Source: Agrococcus beijingensis
GTDB lineage: Bacteria > Actinomycetota > Actinomycetes > Actinomycetales > Microbacteriaceae
NCBI RefSeq assembly: GCF_030758955.1
Contig: NZ_CP132360.1
Coordinates: forward strand, 1,845,313 to 1,909,312
Length of the DNA stretch: 64,000 bases
Direction of reading: 5' to 3'
Under the pieces are notes generated by a model, which worked only from the letters and a program-made list of their open reading frames with translations, ran no database searches and was not told where the DNA came from. Position numbers and translations under genes: made by a program. Shown one piece after another: positions 1-8,991 of this stretch (the first letter of the stretch is position 1; each line of letters begins with the position of its first letter).

Positions 1-1521
1 ACCAACGCCGCGATGCGCTTCGCGAAGAAGGTCGGCACGAACCCGCGCGAGCTGGCCGACGAGGTCGCATCCGAGCTGGCCGCGATTGACGGCATCGCGA
101 AGGCCGATGTCGCCGGCCCCGGATTCATCAACCTGACGCTCGCCGCAGGCGCCGCAGGCTCCCTCGCCCGCACCATCGTGGAGGCCGGCGACGCGTACGG
201 CAACGGCACGGCGCTCGACGGTGTGCGCATCAACCTCGAGTTCGTCTCTGCGAACCCGACCGGACCCATCCACATGGGCGGCACCCGCTGGGCCGCCGTC
301 GGCGACAGCCTCGGCCGCGTGCTTGAGCGCCAGGGCGGCCTCGTCACTCGCGAGTACTACTTCAACGACCACGGCGCCCAGATCGACCGCTTCGTCAACA
401 GCCTGGTGGCCGCGTTCCGCGGCGAGCCGACGCCCGAGGACGGCTACGGCGGCGCCTACATCGCCGAGATCGCCAAGCGCGTCGACGACGGCTACCACGG
501 CGACCTGCTCGACCTCGACGACCAGCAGCTGCACGAGACGTTCCGCGAGCGCGGCGTGCAGCTGATGTTCGAGGAGATCAAGCGCGACCTGCACGACTTC
601 GGCGTCGACTTCGACGTGTTCTTCCACGAGCACCAGGTGCAGAGCGACGGCTCGGTGCAGCGCGCGATCGACACGCTGCGCGAGCGCGGCCACGTCTTCG
701 AGGAGGAGGGCGCGCTCTGGCTGCGCACCACCGAGTTCGGCGACGACAAGGACCGCGTCATCGTGCGCTCCAACGGCGCCCCCGCCTACTTCTCGGGCGA
801 CCTCGGCTACTACCAGAACAAGCGCGAGCGGGGCTTCGAGCAGAACATCATCATGCTCGGCGCCGACCACCACGGCTACGTCAGCCGCATGATGGCCATG
901 TGCGCCGCCTTCGGCGACACCCCGCACGTCAACCTCGAGCTGCTCATCGGCCAGATGGTCAACCTCATGCGCGAGGGCCAGCCCGTGCGGATGTCGAAGC
1001 GCGCCGGCACCATCGTCACCATGGAAGACCTGGTGGAGGCCGTCGGCGTCGACGCCGCCCGCTATGCGCTGGTGCGCTCGAGCGCCGACACGCCCCTCGA
1101 CATCGACCTCGAGCTGCTCACCCAGCGCACGAACGACAACCCCGTCTACTACGTGCAGTACGCGCACGCCCGCATGTCGGCGGTGGCCCGCAACGCTTCG
1201 GCCGCCGGCGTCGATCGCGGCGAGTTCGACCCGACGCTGCTCACGCACGAGAGCGAGTCGGCGCTGCTCGGCGCGCTCGCCGACTTCCCGCGCGTGATGA
1301 CGCAGGCGGCCGAGCTGCGCGAGCCGCACCGCGTCGCCCGCTTCGCCGAGGAGCTCGCCGGCCTCTACCACCGCTGGTACGACGCCTGCCGCGTCACCCC
1401 GCAGGGCGACGAGCCGATCACGACGCTGCACCGCACGCGGCTGTGGCTGAACGACGCCACCGGCCAGGTGCTGCGCACGGCGCTGTCGACGGTCGGGGTC
1501 TTGGCGCCCGAGCGGATGTAG
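1..1521 (+). CDS. argS: Arginyl-tRNA synthetase, 5' end outside the window
   Basis: Class I aminoacyl-tRNA synthetase that charges tRNA-Arg in the cytoplasm. The reading frame is open from base 1; the internal ATG at 13 is not the true start, because bacterial ArgS is normally about 550-580 residues and only about 506 codons are present. What is missing is the start of the N-terminal Add-1 domain. The HIGH-type ATP motif reads as HMGG within 'GPIHMGG', and the KMSKS-type motif is RMSKRAGT. The C-terminal DALR anticodon-binding region ([12 protein letters not shown] onward) is complete to the TAG stop. In related actinobacteria argS is followed directly by lysA; here two convergent genes separate them. 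Confidence 0.95.
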   Translation, partial: TNAAMRFAKKVGTNPRELADEVASELAAIDGIAKADVAGPGFINLTLAAGAAGSLARTIVEAGDAYGNGTALDGVRINLEFVSANPTGPIHMGGTRWAAVGDSLGRVLERQGGLVTREYYFNDHGAQIDRFVNSLVAAFRGEPTPEDGYGGAYIAEIAKRVDDGYHGDLLDLDDQQLHETFRERGVQLMFEEIKRDLHDFGVDFDVFFHEHQVQSDGSVQRAIDTLRERGHVFEEEGALWLRTTEFGDDKDRVIVRSNGAPAYFSGDLGYYQNKRERGFEQNIIMLGADHHGYVSRMMAMCAAFGDTPHVNLELLIGQMVNLMREGQPVRMSKRAGTIVTMEDLVEAVGVDAARYALVRSSADTPLDIDLELLTQRTNDNPVYYVQYAHARMSAVARNASAAGVDRGEFDPTLLTHESESALLGALADFPRVMTQAAELREPHRVARFAEELAGLYHRWYDACRVTPQGDEPITTLHRTRLWLNDATGQVLRTALSTVGVLAPERM

Positions 1522-1668
1522 CCGGACCGCGAGCGCGGGCCGCCGGGCGTCACCGAAAGCGGATGGATTCGTGATCTGCCGCGAAACGCGGACGGATCGT
1601 GGGCCTTTCGCAACGCGTCCGCGTCCTGAGACCGCTCGCGCCGCCGCACCAGCGAGCTGGCGAGCTGG

Positions 1669-2364
1669 TCACGTCGTCGGTCGGTTGCGGGATGCTGCCG
1701 CGCGGTACGCCGAGACGCTCGGCTCCCCGGGTATCCAGAAGCGCCAGGGGTAGGCGGATGCGTCGCCTCCCGGGCCGCTGACACCCACACGCGGGCCCGT
1801 GGTGAAAGAGGGCGGCTGGTCGGCGGGGGTGAAGGACCAGGTGGGCGCTGGCGCCGCGGCTTGCTGCGTGGGGATCTCGATACGGGCCTGCGGTCCTCCT
1901 CGATCATCGGGAGTGACGAGCGGCGCGCCGTCGTCAGCGAGCGTCGCACCCAGCGCCTGGGCGACGTTGCCGGGGCCGCGAGCCAGTTCGCCCGCGATGC
2001 GGGTCGAGCGCCGCGTGTGGCGACGTGACGCCGCCAGCTCGAGGCCCTCCACCACCGCCCCCGCCCGCACGAGCACGCCCCAGCCGGAGCCCTCCGGCCC
2101 GGCGACGATGTTCACCGCGTGGTGCATGCCGTAGGTGAAGTAGCAGTAGATGTGCCCGCCCGGCCCGAACATGGTCGCGTTCCTGGCCGTCCTGCCACGG
2201 AACGTGTGCGCGCCGGGGTCGTCGGAGCCGCGGTAGGCCTCGACCTCGGTGAGGCGGAGCGCGACGGCACCCGACGCATCCGCTCGTCTGAGCACTCCGC
2301 CGAGCAGCAGCGGCGCCAGCTCGAGCGGGTCGCGCTCGAACCAGACTGGGGGAGGAGCGACCAT
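1669..2364 (-). CDS. mpg: DNA-3-methyladenine glycosylase (AAG/Mpg family)
   Basis: Monofunctional base-excision glycosylase that removes alkylated purines such as 3-methyladenine. Family landmarks are visible in order: LLGGVLRR near the N-terminus, TEVEAYRG with the catalytic-region Glu, the DPGAHTFRGRTARNA segment, and GHIYCYFTYGMHHAVNIV carrying the conserved tyrosines. Length (231 residues) is slightly long because of a Pro/Gly/Ala-rich tail before and after 'WRFWIPGEP'. The ATG at 2364 shares one base with the fic stop (TGATG), implying translational coupling; a GTG three bases earlier (2367) is an alternative start. The gene faces argS tail to tail. Confidence 0.88.
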   Translation of the reverse strand: MVAPPPVWFERDPLELAPLLLGGVLRRADASGAVALRLTEVEAYRGSDDPGAHTFRGRTARNATMFGPGGHIYCYFTYGMHHAVNIVAGPEGSGWGVLVRAGAVVEGLELAASRRHTRRSTRIAGELARGPGNVAQALGATLADDGAPLVTPDDRGGPQARIEIPTQQAAAPAPTWSFTPADQPPSFTTGPRVGVSGPGGDASAYPWRFWIPGEPSVSAYRAAASRNRPTT

Positions 2365-3551
2365 CACTTGCCGGTTCGCGTGCGACGGCCGGCTCGCTCC
2401 GCGAACCGATCAAGGGCGTTCAGGACCTCGTCGGCACGCCAGAGCGAGTCACCGAGCTTGTGCTCGTGCTTCGACTGCACGATGCCAGCCTCGGTGAGGG
2501 CGCGCAGCGGTGGATAGATGTTGCGCGTGGCGACGCCGACCGACTCGGCGGCGATCGCCGCCGAGAGCACGGGTCGTGCAGCGAACAGGTCGAGCAGCCG
2601 CCACGCGTTGGAGGAGCGCCGTGCTGTGAGCCGTTCGTTCCAGCCCGCGCGGATCTCCTCGATCTCGTCGACGAGGACCTGAGCATTCGCGACGGCCCGG
2701 GAAGCCGCGTGCGCGAACGCCCGCACGATTGGTCCGACCTCGCCACGGCGGTAGTCGTCGAGCGCCGCGTGATAGCCGTCGACATCGGTCAGCAGGCCGG
2801 CGGAGACCGGGATCGCGACCGATTGGGTGATCCCCTCGGCGCGCAGCATGGCCTGTGCCAGCGCCCTGCCTGTGCGGCCGTTGCCGTCGGTGAACGGGTG
2901 GATCGTCTCGAACTGCGCATGCGTGACGGCGATCTTGCTCAGCGGGTCGATGTCATCGCGCCGAGCGAAGTCGATGAGATCGTCGATCAGCGCGGGCACC
3001 ATCTCAGCCGGGGGCGCGACGTAGCTCGCGCCGAACGGGGCGTCGGAGCGCGTGCCGATCCAGACAGGCTCGTCGCGCCAACGACCCGGGCGATGTCGCG
3101 GCTGCTGCTCGAGCAGGGCCGCGTGCATCGCGAGGATGGAGGCCGGCGCGATCGAGCCGGCGGGGTCGATCGCGGCTTGCAGCGCCCTGGTGTTGGCGAC
3201 CACTTCCTCGGCATTGCGACCGCCCTTGCCCCCGAGCTCCGCCGACAGCACAGATCGGGCACTCGCGGTCAGGTTCTCGATCCGACTGGAAGCGGCGGCC
3301 TCCGATCGGAGGAGCAGCGGGCCGAACTGCTGCACACGGTGCCCGAATTCGCTGTCGAATCGCATGAGCTGTCGAGTCGCCGCGATCGCGAGCCCGCGCG
3401 TCTCGGGGTCGAGCTCGGGGGAGAGCCGGCCGATGCGCGCCGGAACCGCAGCGCTGTAGTGCTGGCCAGCTCGCCCATCGATCCCGGTGGCCGGCTCCCA
3501 GGCGACGCTCGTGCTCCCCGTGGCCGGCCAACCCGTCGACGTGCTGCTCAT
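2364..3551 (-). CDS. Fic family protein with N-terminal inhibitory motif and C-terminal winged helix
   Basis: Predicted AMP-transferase (Fic fold), 395 residues. The active-site loop HPFTDGNGRTGR (residues about 218-229) fits HPFx[D/E]GNGRxxR with the catalytic His. An S-x-x-x-E-N sequence at residues 88-93 fits the inhibitory-helix motif of class II (self-inhibited) Fic proteins, in which the Glu blocks ATP binding until relieved. Residues about 314-366 look like a winged helix-turn-helix (LLDLFAARPVLS ... ALTEAGIV), so the protein may bind DNA. The start at 3551 is the first in-frame ATG after the promoter-like inverted repeat at 3585-3619; no strong ribosome site precedes it. Base composition looks less GC-rich than lysA next door, suggesting acquisition together with mpg. 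The target is not evident from the sequence. Confidence 0.9.
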   Translation of the reverse strand: MSSTSTGWPATGSTSVAWEPATGIDGRAGQHYSAAVPARIGRLSPELDPETRGLAIAATRQLMRFDSEFGHRVQQFGPLLLRSEAAASSRIENLTASARSVLSAELGGKGGRNAEEVVANTRALQAAIDPAGSIAPASILAMHAALLEQQPRHRPGRWRDEPVWIGTRSDAPFGASYVAPPAEMVPALIDDLIDFARRDDIDPLSKIAVTHAQFETIHPFTDGNGRTGRALAQAMLRAEGITQSVAIPVSAGLLTDVDGYHAALDDYRRGEVGPIVRAFAHAASRAVANAQVLVDEIEEIRAGWNERLTARRSSNAWRLLDLFAARPVLSAAIAAESVGVATRNIYPPLRALTEAGIVQSKHEHKLGDSLWRADEVLNALDRFAERAGRRTRTGK

Positions 3552-3584
3552 ACACCAACCGATCCGAATTCTGCATACGACGTG

Positions 3585-3619
3585 TTGCTCAGAATAACCA
3601 CCGTGCTGTGTCTGAGCAA
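3585..3619 (-). promoter_or_regulatory. Promoter of fic-mpg overlapped by a 9-bp perfect inverted repeat
   Basis: On the minus strand TTGCTC (3619-3614) and TATTCT (3596-3591) are separated by exactly 17 bases, a good sigma-70-like arrangement. The arms TTGCTCAGA and TCTGAGCAA (3585-3593 and 3611-3619) are perfect reverse complements 17 bases apart, so one arm lies on the -35 and the other on the -10. The predicted transcript would start near 3584, about 33 bases before the fic ATG. A dimeric repressor is the natural reading; the Fic protein's own winged helix is one candidate. Confidence 0.6.
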
Positions 3620-3762
3620 GGATGCGCCCCCGCCGAACCCGCCACGCGGCCGACCCGCCATGCCGAGCCTCGTAGGATGGTGGGAGCGCCACAAGCGCCG
3701 ACGCCGCCTGCCCAGCGCTGACGAGGGCAGGCCACCAACCACCCACCCGGACGGAGTCCGAC

Positions 3763-5223
3763 GTGCCGCATCCGCTCGCCCCGCAGCTCCCTGACGCAGG
3801 CGACCCCAACGCGCTCGTCGAGGGCGTGTGGCCCGAGGGCGCCGAGCGCGTCGACGGCGCGCTGCGCGTCGGCGGCGTCGACGTGCGCGAGATCGCGCAG
3901 CAGCACGGTACCCCCTTCCTCCTCGTCGACGAGACGGTCGTGCGCGGCCGGGCCCGACGCATCCGCACCGCCTTCGAGGCCGCGTTCGGCGCCGACACCG
4001 ACGTCTACTACGCCGGCAAGGCGCTGCTCACCGCCGACGTCGCCCGTTGGATGCGCGCCGAGGGGCTGCGCATCGACGTCTGCACCGGCGGCGAGCTCGC
4101 GACCGCGCTCCGCGCCGGCATCGAGCCGGCCGCGATCGGCTTCCACGGCAACAACAAGAGCGAGCTCGAGATCGAGGCGGGCGTGCAGGCGGGCGTCGGC
4201 ACGTTCGTGATCGACTCGCCCATCGAGGCCGAGCGCATCGCCGCCGCGGCCACCCGCGCCGGCCGCGTGCAGCGCGTGCGGCTGCGCATCTCGGTGGGCG
4301 TGCACGCCTCGACCCACGAGTTCCTGGCGACCAGCCACGAGGATCAGAAGTTCGGCGTGCCCGTCGCCGAGGCGCCCGCGCTCGTCGCGCGCATCCGCGA
4401 GCTGCCGAGCCTCGAGCTCGTCGGCCTGCACACCCACATCGGCTCGCAGATCTTCGACGCCGACGGCTTCGCCGAGTCGGCCCGCCGCATGCTCGCGCTC
4501 CACGCTGAGCTGGGCGCAGACGACGCCCCGCTGCCCGAGCTCAACCTGGGCGGCGGCTTCGGCATCGCCTACACCGCCGCCGACAGCCCCGAGCCGATCG
4601 AGGCGATCGCCGACAGGCTCGCGGATGCGGTGCGCACCGCCGCAGACGAGCTCGGCATCGCGGTGCCCAGGATCGCGATCGAGCCCGGTCGCTGGATCGT
4701 CGGGCCCGCCGGCATCACCGTCTACACGGTCGGCACCACCAAGCCCGTGCAGCTCGGCGCCGGCACCCGCACCTACGTCTCGGTCGACGGCGGCATGGGC
4801 GACAACGCGCGCCCGGCGCTCTACGGCGCGCAGTACTCGGCCCGCATCGCGAGCCGCGCCTCGACCGCCGAGGCGGCGCTCGTGCGCGTCGCCGGCCGCC
4901 ACTGCGAGTCGGGCGACATCGTCGTCGACGCCGAGTGGCTGCCCGCCGACGTCGCGCCCGGCGACCTGCTGGCCGTGGCGGCGACCGGCGCCTACTGCCA
5001 CTCGCTCGCCTCGAACTACAACGCGGCTCCCCGGCCGCCCGTGCTCGCCGTCGCCGACGGCGACGTGCGCGTGCTGGTGCGCCGCGAATCGATCGACGAC
5101 CTGCTGGCGCGCGACGCCGGCCTCGACGCACACGGCATCGACGCACACGGTCTCGACGCAGACCCCCTCGACGCACGCCGTCCGGACGCAAACAACCTCG
5201 ACGCACACCCTGGAGTGGCATGA
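3763..5223 (+). CDS. lysA: Diaminopimelate decarboxylase with a pentapeptide-repeat tail
   Basis: PLP enzyme (fold type III) making L-lysine from meso-diaminopimelate, the last step of lysine synthesis. The PLP lysine lies in VYYAGKALLT; other landmarks are the HGNNKS segment, the GLHTHIGSQI motif, the glycine-rich LNLGGGFGI, and IEPGRWIVG for phosphate and substrate binding. GTG at 3763 is chosen because of a GGAG ribosome site seven bases upstream. At 486 codons it is longer than typical LysA (about 430-470), and the excess is a C-terminal tail of six 5-residue repeats. Its stop overlaps the hom start (ATGA). Confidence 0.95.
   Translation: MPHPLAPQLPDAGDPNALVEGVWPEGAERVDGALRVGGVDVREIAQQHGTPFLLVDETVVRGRARRIRTAFEAAFGADTDVYYAGKALLTADVARWMRAEGLRIDVCTGGELATALRAGIEPAAIGFHGNNKSELEIEAGVQAGVGTFVIDSPIEAERIAAAATRAGRVQRVRLRISVGVHASTHEFLATSHEDQKFGVPVAEAPALVARIRELPSLELVGLHTHIGSQIFDADGFAESARRMLALHAELGADDAPLPELNLGGGFGIAYTAADSPEPIEAIADRLADAVRTAADELGIAVPRIAIEPGRWIVGPAGITVYTVGTTKPVQLGAGTRTYVSVDGGMGDNARPALYGAQYSARIASRASTAEAALVRVAGRHCESGDIVVDAEWLPADVAPGDLLAVAATGAYCHSLASNYNAAPRPPVLAVADGDVRVLVRRESIDDLLARDAGLDAHGIDAHGLDADPLDARRPDANNLDAHPGVA
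5122..5211 (+). repeat. Six in-frame 15-bp tandem repeats at the lysA 3' end
   Basis: Units begin at 5122, 5137, 5152, 5167, 5182 and 5197 with consensus ctcgacgcacacggc, encoding [LIP]-D-A-[HDRN]-x. The unit is a multiple of three, so expansion or contraction stays in frame. It lies after the folded LysA domain and directly over the hom ribosome-binding region (GGAG at 5212). Confidence 0.85.
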
Positions 5224-6524
5224 ACTCGTACCGCAGCCTCCGCATCGCCCTGCTGGGCGCGGGCAGCGTCGGCGCGCAGGTCGCGCGCCTGCTGCTCGAG
5301 CACGGCGACGAGCTGGCCGCGCGCGTGGGCGCGCCGCTCGAGCTCGTCGGCATCGGGGTGCGCGACGTCGACGCCAAGCGCGACGTCGAGCTGCCCCGCG
5401 AGCTGCTCACCGACGACCTCGCGACGCTCGTCGCGGGCGCCGACATCGTGGTCGAGCTGCTGGGCGGCATCGAGCCGGCTCGCACGCTGCTGCTCGACGC
5501 GCTCGCCGCCGGCGCCGACGTCGTCACCGCCAACAAGGCGCTGGTCGCCGCGCACGGCCCCGAGCTCTTCCAGGCCGCCGAGACCGTCGGCGCGCAGGTC
5601 GCCTACGAGGCCGCGGTCGGCGGCGCGATCCCCATCATCCGCCCGCTCGAGCAGTCGCTCGCCGGCGACCGCGTCATGCGCGTGATGGGCATCGTCAATG
5701 GCACCACCAACTTCATCCTCGACCGCATGCACACCGAGGGCTCCTCGCTCGCCGACGCGCTGGCGATCGCGACCGAGCTCGGATACGCCGAGGCCGACCC
5801 GACCGCCGACATCGAGGGCTACGACGCGGCCAGCAAGGCGACGATCCTCGCCTCGCTCGCGTTCCACACCGAGGTGCCGGCCGAGGTCGTGCACCGCGAG
5901 GGCATCACTGCGGTGACGGATGCCATGGTCGCGCAGGCGGAGCGCAACGGCCGGGTGCTGAAGCTCGTCGCGATCTGCGAGCGCCTGGAGGACACCTCGG
6001 GCAGCGGTGCGGGCGACCGCGTCTCGGCACGCGTGCATCCCGTCTCGCTGCCGTCGACGCATCCGCTCGCCGCGGTGCGCGAGGCGAAGAACGCCATCTT
6101 CGTGACCGCCGAGTCGGCGGGCGACCTGATGTTCTACGGCGCGGGCGCCGGCGGCCCCGAGACGGCCTCTGCCGTGCTCGGCGACCTCGTCTCGATCGCC
6201 CGCCGCCACGTGCTCGGCGGCCCGGGCGCGGCGGCATCGACGCACGCCGACCTCGAGATCGCGCCCTTCGGCGACGTGCTCGCGCGGCACGAGCTCGGGC
6301 TCACCGTGGCCGACCGACCGGGCGTGCTCGCCTCGGTGGCGCGGCTGTTCGCCGAGCACGACGTCTCGGTGGAGTCGGTGCGGCAGGATCCGGGCGACGG
6401 CTTCGCCTCGCTCGTGCTCGGCACCCACACCTCGACCGAGGCCCGCATCTCGGCAGTGCTCAGAGCGCTCGGCGCGCACGACGACGTGGAGCGGATCGAC
6501 AGCGTGATCCGACTCATCGACTAG
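5220..6524 (+). CDS. hom: Homoserine dehydrogenase with ACT domain
   Basis: NAD(P)H-dependent reduction of aspartate semialdehyde to homoserine, the branch point to threonine and methionine. The N-terminal Rossmann motif is LLGAGSVGAQV; the catalytic domain contains VTANKAL, the EAAVGGAIPII segment and GIVNGTTNFIL. The last roughly 80 residues (LTVADRPGVLASVARLF) form an ACT domain, as in actinobacterial Hom subject to threonine feedback inhibition. 434 residues is normal for the ACT-containing form. ATG at 5220 overlaps the lysA stop by four bases, so translation is probably coupled. Confidence 0.95.
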   Translation: MNSYRSLRIALLGAGSVGAQVARLLLEHGDELAARVGAPLELVGIGVRDVDAKRDVELPRELLTDDLATLVAGADIVVELLGGIEPARTLLLDALAAGADVVTANKALVAAHGPELFQAAETVGAQVAYEAAVGGAIPIIRPLEQSLAGDRVMRVMGIVNGTTNFILDRMHTEGSSLADALAIATELGYAEADPTADIEGYDAASKATILASLAFHTEVPAEVVHREGITAVTDAMVAQAERNGRVLKLVAICERLEDTSGSGAGDRVSARVHPVSLPSTHPLAAVREAKNAIFVTAESAGDLMFYGAGAGGPETASAVLGDLVSIARRHVLGGPGAAASTHADLEIAPFGDVLARHELGLTVADRPGVLASVARLFAEHDVSVESVRQDPGDGFASLVLGTHTSTEARISAVLRALGAHDDVERIDSVIRLID

Positions 6525-6535
6525 GAGGCAGACAG

Positions 6536-7636
6536 ATGGCGAACCAGGGTTCTCGCAGCCAGGGCCAGCGCAACCAGTGGCGCGGCGTGCTCCGCGAGTG
6601 GGCCGATGTGCTCGACGTGACGGATGCGTCGACGGTCGTGACGCTCGGAGAGGGCGGCACGCCGCTCATCGAGTCGAAGGCGCTGTCGGCGATGACCGAC
6701 GCGCGCGTCTTCGTGAAGTTCGAGGGCCTCAACCCGACGGGATCGTTCAAGGACCGCGGCATGACCGTCGCCGTCTCGCGCGCGATCGAGCGGGGCGCGA
6801 AGGCCATCGCCTGCGCCTCGACCGGCAACACGTCGGCCGCCGCCGCCGCGTACGCCGCGGCTGCCGGCATCCAGGCGATCGTGCTCGTGCCCGAGGGCCG
6901 CATCTCGATGGGCAAGCTCGCCCAGTCGGTCGTGCACGGCGCCCGCATCGTGCAGATCCGCGGCAACTTCGACGACTGCCTCGAGATCTCGAAGGAGCTC
7001 GCCGAGCAGTACCCGGTGCACCTCGTGAACTCGGTGAACGACGACCGCATCGAGGGCCAGAAGACGGCAGCGCTCGAGATCGTCGACATGCTCGGCGACG
7101 CCCCCGACATCCACTGCATCCCGGTCGGCAACGCCGGCAACATCACCAGCTACTGGCGCGGCTACTCGCTCGCCGAGACGAACGGCTGGGCGACGAAGCG
7201 CCCGCAGATGCTCGGCTTCCAGGCCGCCGGCGCCGCCCCGATCGTGCGCGGCGAGGTCGTGCGCGAGCCCGACACGGTCGCCACCGCGATCCGCATCGGC
7301 AACCCGGCCTCGTGGCAGCAGGCGCTCGACGCCCGCGACCAGTCGGGCGGCTTCATCGGCGCGATCGACGACACCGCGATCCTGCGCGCGCAGCGGCTGC
7401 TCGCCTCGTCGACCGGCGTGTTCGTCGAGCCCGCCTCGGCCATCTCGGTCGCCGGCCTGCTCGAGCGCCACGCCGCTGGCCAGATCCCCGTCGGCTCGAC
7501 CATCGCGCTGACCGTCACCGGCCACGGCCTGAAGGACGCCGGCTGGGGCCTGAAGCTCGACGACGGCACCGACGCCAGCCCCGAGTCGGCCGACGCCGAC
7601 ACGAAGCAGGTCGCCGAGATGCTGGGCCTCGCGTGA
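6536..7636 (+). CDS. thrC: Threonine synthase
   Basis: PLP-dependent conversion of O-phosphohomoserine to threonine. The PLP lysine is in NPTGSFKDRGM, followed by the phosphate-binding and Gly-rich stretch CASTGNTSAAAAAY. 366 residues, the short form typical of actinobacteria. The ATG at 6536 has an ideal AGGAGG seven bases upstream which itself abuts the hom TAG stop, so hom, thrC and thrB form one operon. The hydrophilic start (SRSQGQRNQ) is a short extension before the usual 'WRGVLREW'. Confidence 0.95.
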   Translation: MANQGSRSQGQRNQWRGVLREWADVLDVTDASTVVTLGEGGTPLIESKALSAMTDARVFVKFEGLNPTGSFKDRGMTVAVSRAIERGAKAIACASTGNTSAAAAAYAAAAGIQAIVLVPEGRISMGKLAQSVVHGARIVQIRGNFDDCLEISKELAEQYPVHLVNSVNDDRIEGQKTAALEIVDMLGDAPDIHCIPVGNAGNITSYWRGYSLAETNGWATKRPQMLGFQAAGAAPIVRGEVVREPDTVATAIRIGNPASWQQALDARDQSGGFIGAIDDTAILRAQRLLASSTGVFVEPASAISVAGLLERHAAGQIPVGSTIALTVTGHGLKDAGWGLKLDDGTDASPESADADTKQVAEMLGLA

Positions 7637-8616
7637 CGGCCGCCTCCGAGGTGCCGGTTCCTGTCGGGAGCACTGTGCCCGTCGGGCGCAGCGTGCACGT
7701 GCGCGTGCCGGCCACCAGCGCCAACCTGGGCCCCGGCTTCGACACGCTCGGCCTCGCGCTCAACGTGCACGACGAGCTCGAGGTCGTGGCGACCGAGTCG
7801 GGCGTCACCGTCGAGGTCTCGGGCGTCGGCGCCGCCGGCGACCCCGAGGGTGCCGTGCCCACCGACGAGAGCAACCTCGTCGCGCGCGCCGCGCTGCACG
7901 TCTTCGACCGGGTCGGCGTCGAGGCGCCCGGCCTCGCGCTCAAGGCGACCAACAGCATCCCCCACGGACGCGGCATGGGCTCCTCCGGCGCCGCGATCGT
8001 GTCGGGCGTGCTGGCGGCGAAGGGCCTGCTCGCCGGCATCGTCGACGTCAGCGACACCGACGTGCTGCGCTACGCGACCGAGCTCGAGGGCCACCCCGAC
8101 AACGTCGCCCCGGCGATCTTCGGCGGCCTCACCATCGCCTGGGTCGACGAGAGCGGCCCCCGCCACAAGCAGCTCGCCGTGCACCGCGGCGTCTCGCTGC
8201 TCGTGGCCGTGCCCGAGGCGACCATGTCGACGAAGCTCGCGCGCAGCCTGCAGCCGGATGCCGTGCCGCACGCCGACGCCGTCTTCAACCTGTCGCGCTC
8301 GGCGCTGCTCGTGGCCGCGCTGACGCAGAGCCCCGAGCTGCTGCTCGACGCCACCGAGGACCGCCTGCACCAGGCCTACCGCGCCAGCGCGATGCCCGAG
8401 ACCAGCGCCCTGATCGGCGACCTGCGGGCCGCCGGCCACGCCGCCGTCGTCTCGGGTGCTGGCCCCTCGGTGCTCGTGCTCGCCTCCGACCCCGCAGCCC
8501 GCCTCGAGGCCGCCGCAATCGTCGAGCAGCGGCCCGCCGGGTGGCACGCGCGCCTGCTGGCCGTCGACATCCGCGGTGGTATGGTGGAGCCCATCCCCAG
8601 CAGCACCGCGGCCTAG
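7633..8616 (+). CDS. thrB: Homoserine kinase (GHMP family)
   Basis: Phosphorylates homoserine to O-phosphohomoserine, the ThrC substrate. GHMP motifs: N-terminal PATSANLGPGFDTLG, the ATP loop PHGRGMGSSGAAIVSG and the C-terminal GAGPSVLVL. GTG at 7633 overlaps the thrC stop (GTGA); a few codons of extension precede 'VHVRVPATSANLG', so a later in-frame GTG is possible. 327 residues. Confidence 0.94.
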   Translation: MTAASEVPVPVGSTVPVGRSVHVRVPATSANLGPGFDTLGLALNVHDELEVVATESGVTVEVSGVGAAGDPEGAVPTDESNLVARAALHVFDRVGVEAPGLALKATNSIPHGRGMGSSGAAIVSGVLAAKGLLAGIVDVSDTDVLRYATELEGHPDNVAPAIFGGLTIAWVDESGPRHKQLAVHRGVSLLVAVPEATMSTKLARSLQPDAVPHADAVFNLSRSALLVAALTQSPELLLDATEDRLHQAYRASAMPETSALIGDLRAAGHAAVVSGAGPSVLVLASDPAARLEAAAIVEQRPAGWHARLLAVDIRGGMVEPIPSSTAA

Positions 8617-8757
8617 CCGCGCGCAGGGGACATCCTGACTCCCTCGTCCGCATTCTGACGTGCTCGTCGGCCGCTCTCGGCCTTGGGCGCAGCGTTCGAG
8701 AAGGTCCCACGCCCGCGAGCATCGCGCGCGGGCCGACATCGAAGGAGCACTCGCGCC

Positions 8758-8991
8758 ATGACGAGCGAGATCACCGACAGCATCCCCGCGGCAGCCGCCG
8801 CGGATTCCGAGACCACCACGACGGCGCCCAAGCGCCGCTCGCGCCGCGCGACGTCGACGTCGGTCGCAGCGCAGGCGGCAGCCCCCGCCGTCGAGGCGCC
8901 GGTCGCGACCGAGGCCCTCGCGGCCGACAGCGCAGCACCGGCTGCCGACGCCGCCGAGGCGCCCGCCGCCGAGGCGGGACCTATCAAGTGA
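8758..8991 (+). CDS. 77-codon Ala-rich frame resembling only the N-terminal leader of Rho
   Basis: A strong AAGGAG site precedes the ATG at 8758. The product is Ala/Glu/Thr-rich with a basic cluster (APKRRSRRATS) and then repeats of Ala-Pro-Glu, ending AAEAGPIK. Full Rho in related actinobacteria is encoded directly after thrB and starts with just such a low-complexity, basic-patch leader before the RNA-binding domain. Here the frame stops before any Rho-N, cold-shock or ATPase domain, and no Rho motif occurs in the next 7 kb. I read it as a rho 5' fragment left at a breakpoint; a free-standing small protein is the alternative. Confidence 0.5.
   Translation: MTSEITDSIPAAAAADSETTTTAPKRRSRRATSTSVAAQAAAPAVEAPVATEALAADSAAPAADAAEAPAAEAGPIK

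Noticed and set aside
5016..6479. 487-codon minus-strand frame
   Set aside because: Shadow of hom and lysA; biased Arg/Gly/Glu/Ala composition without motifs.
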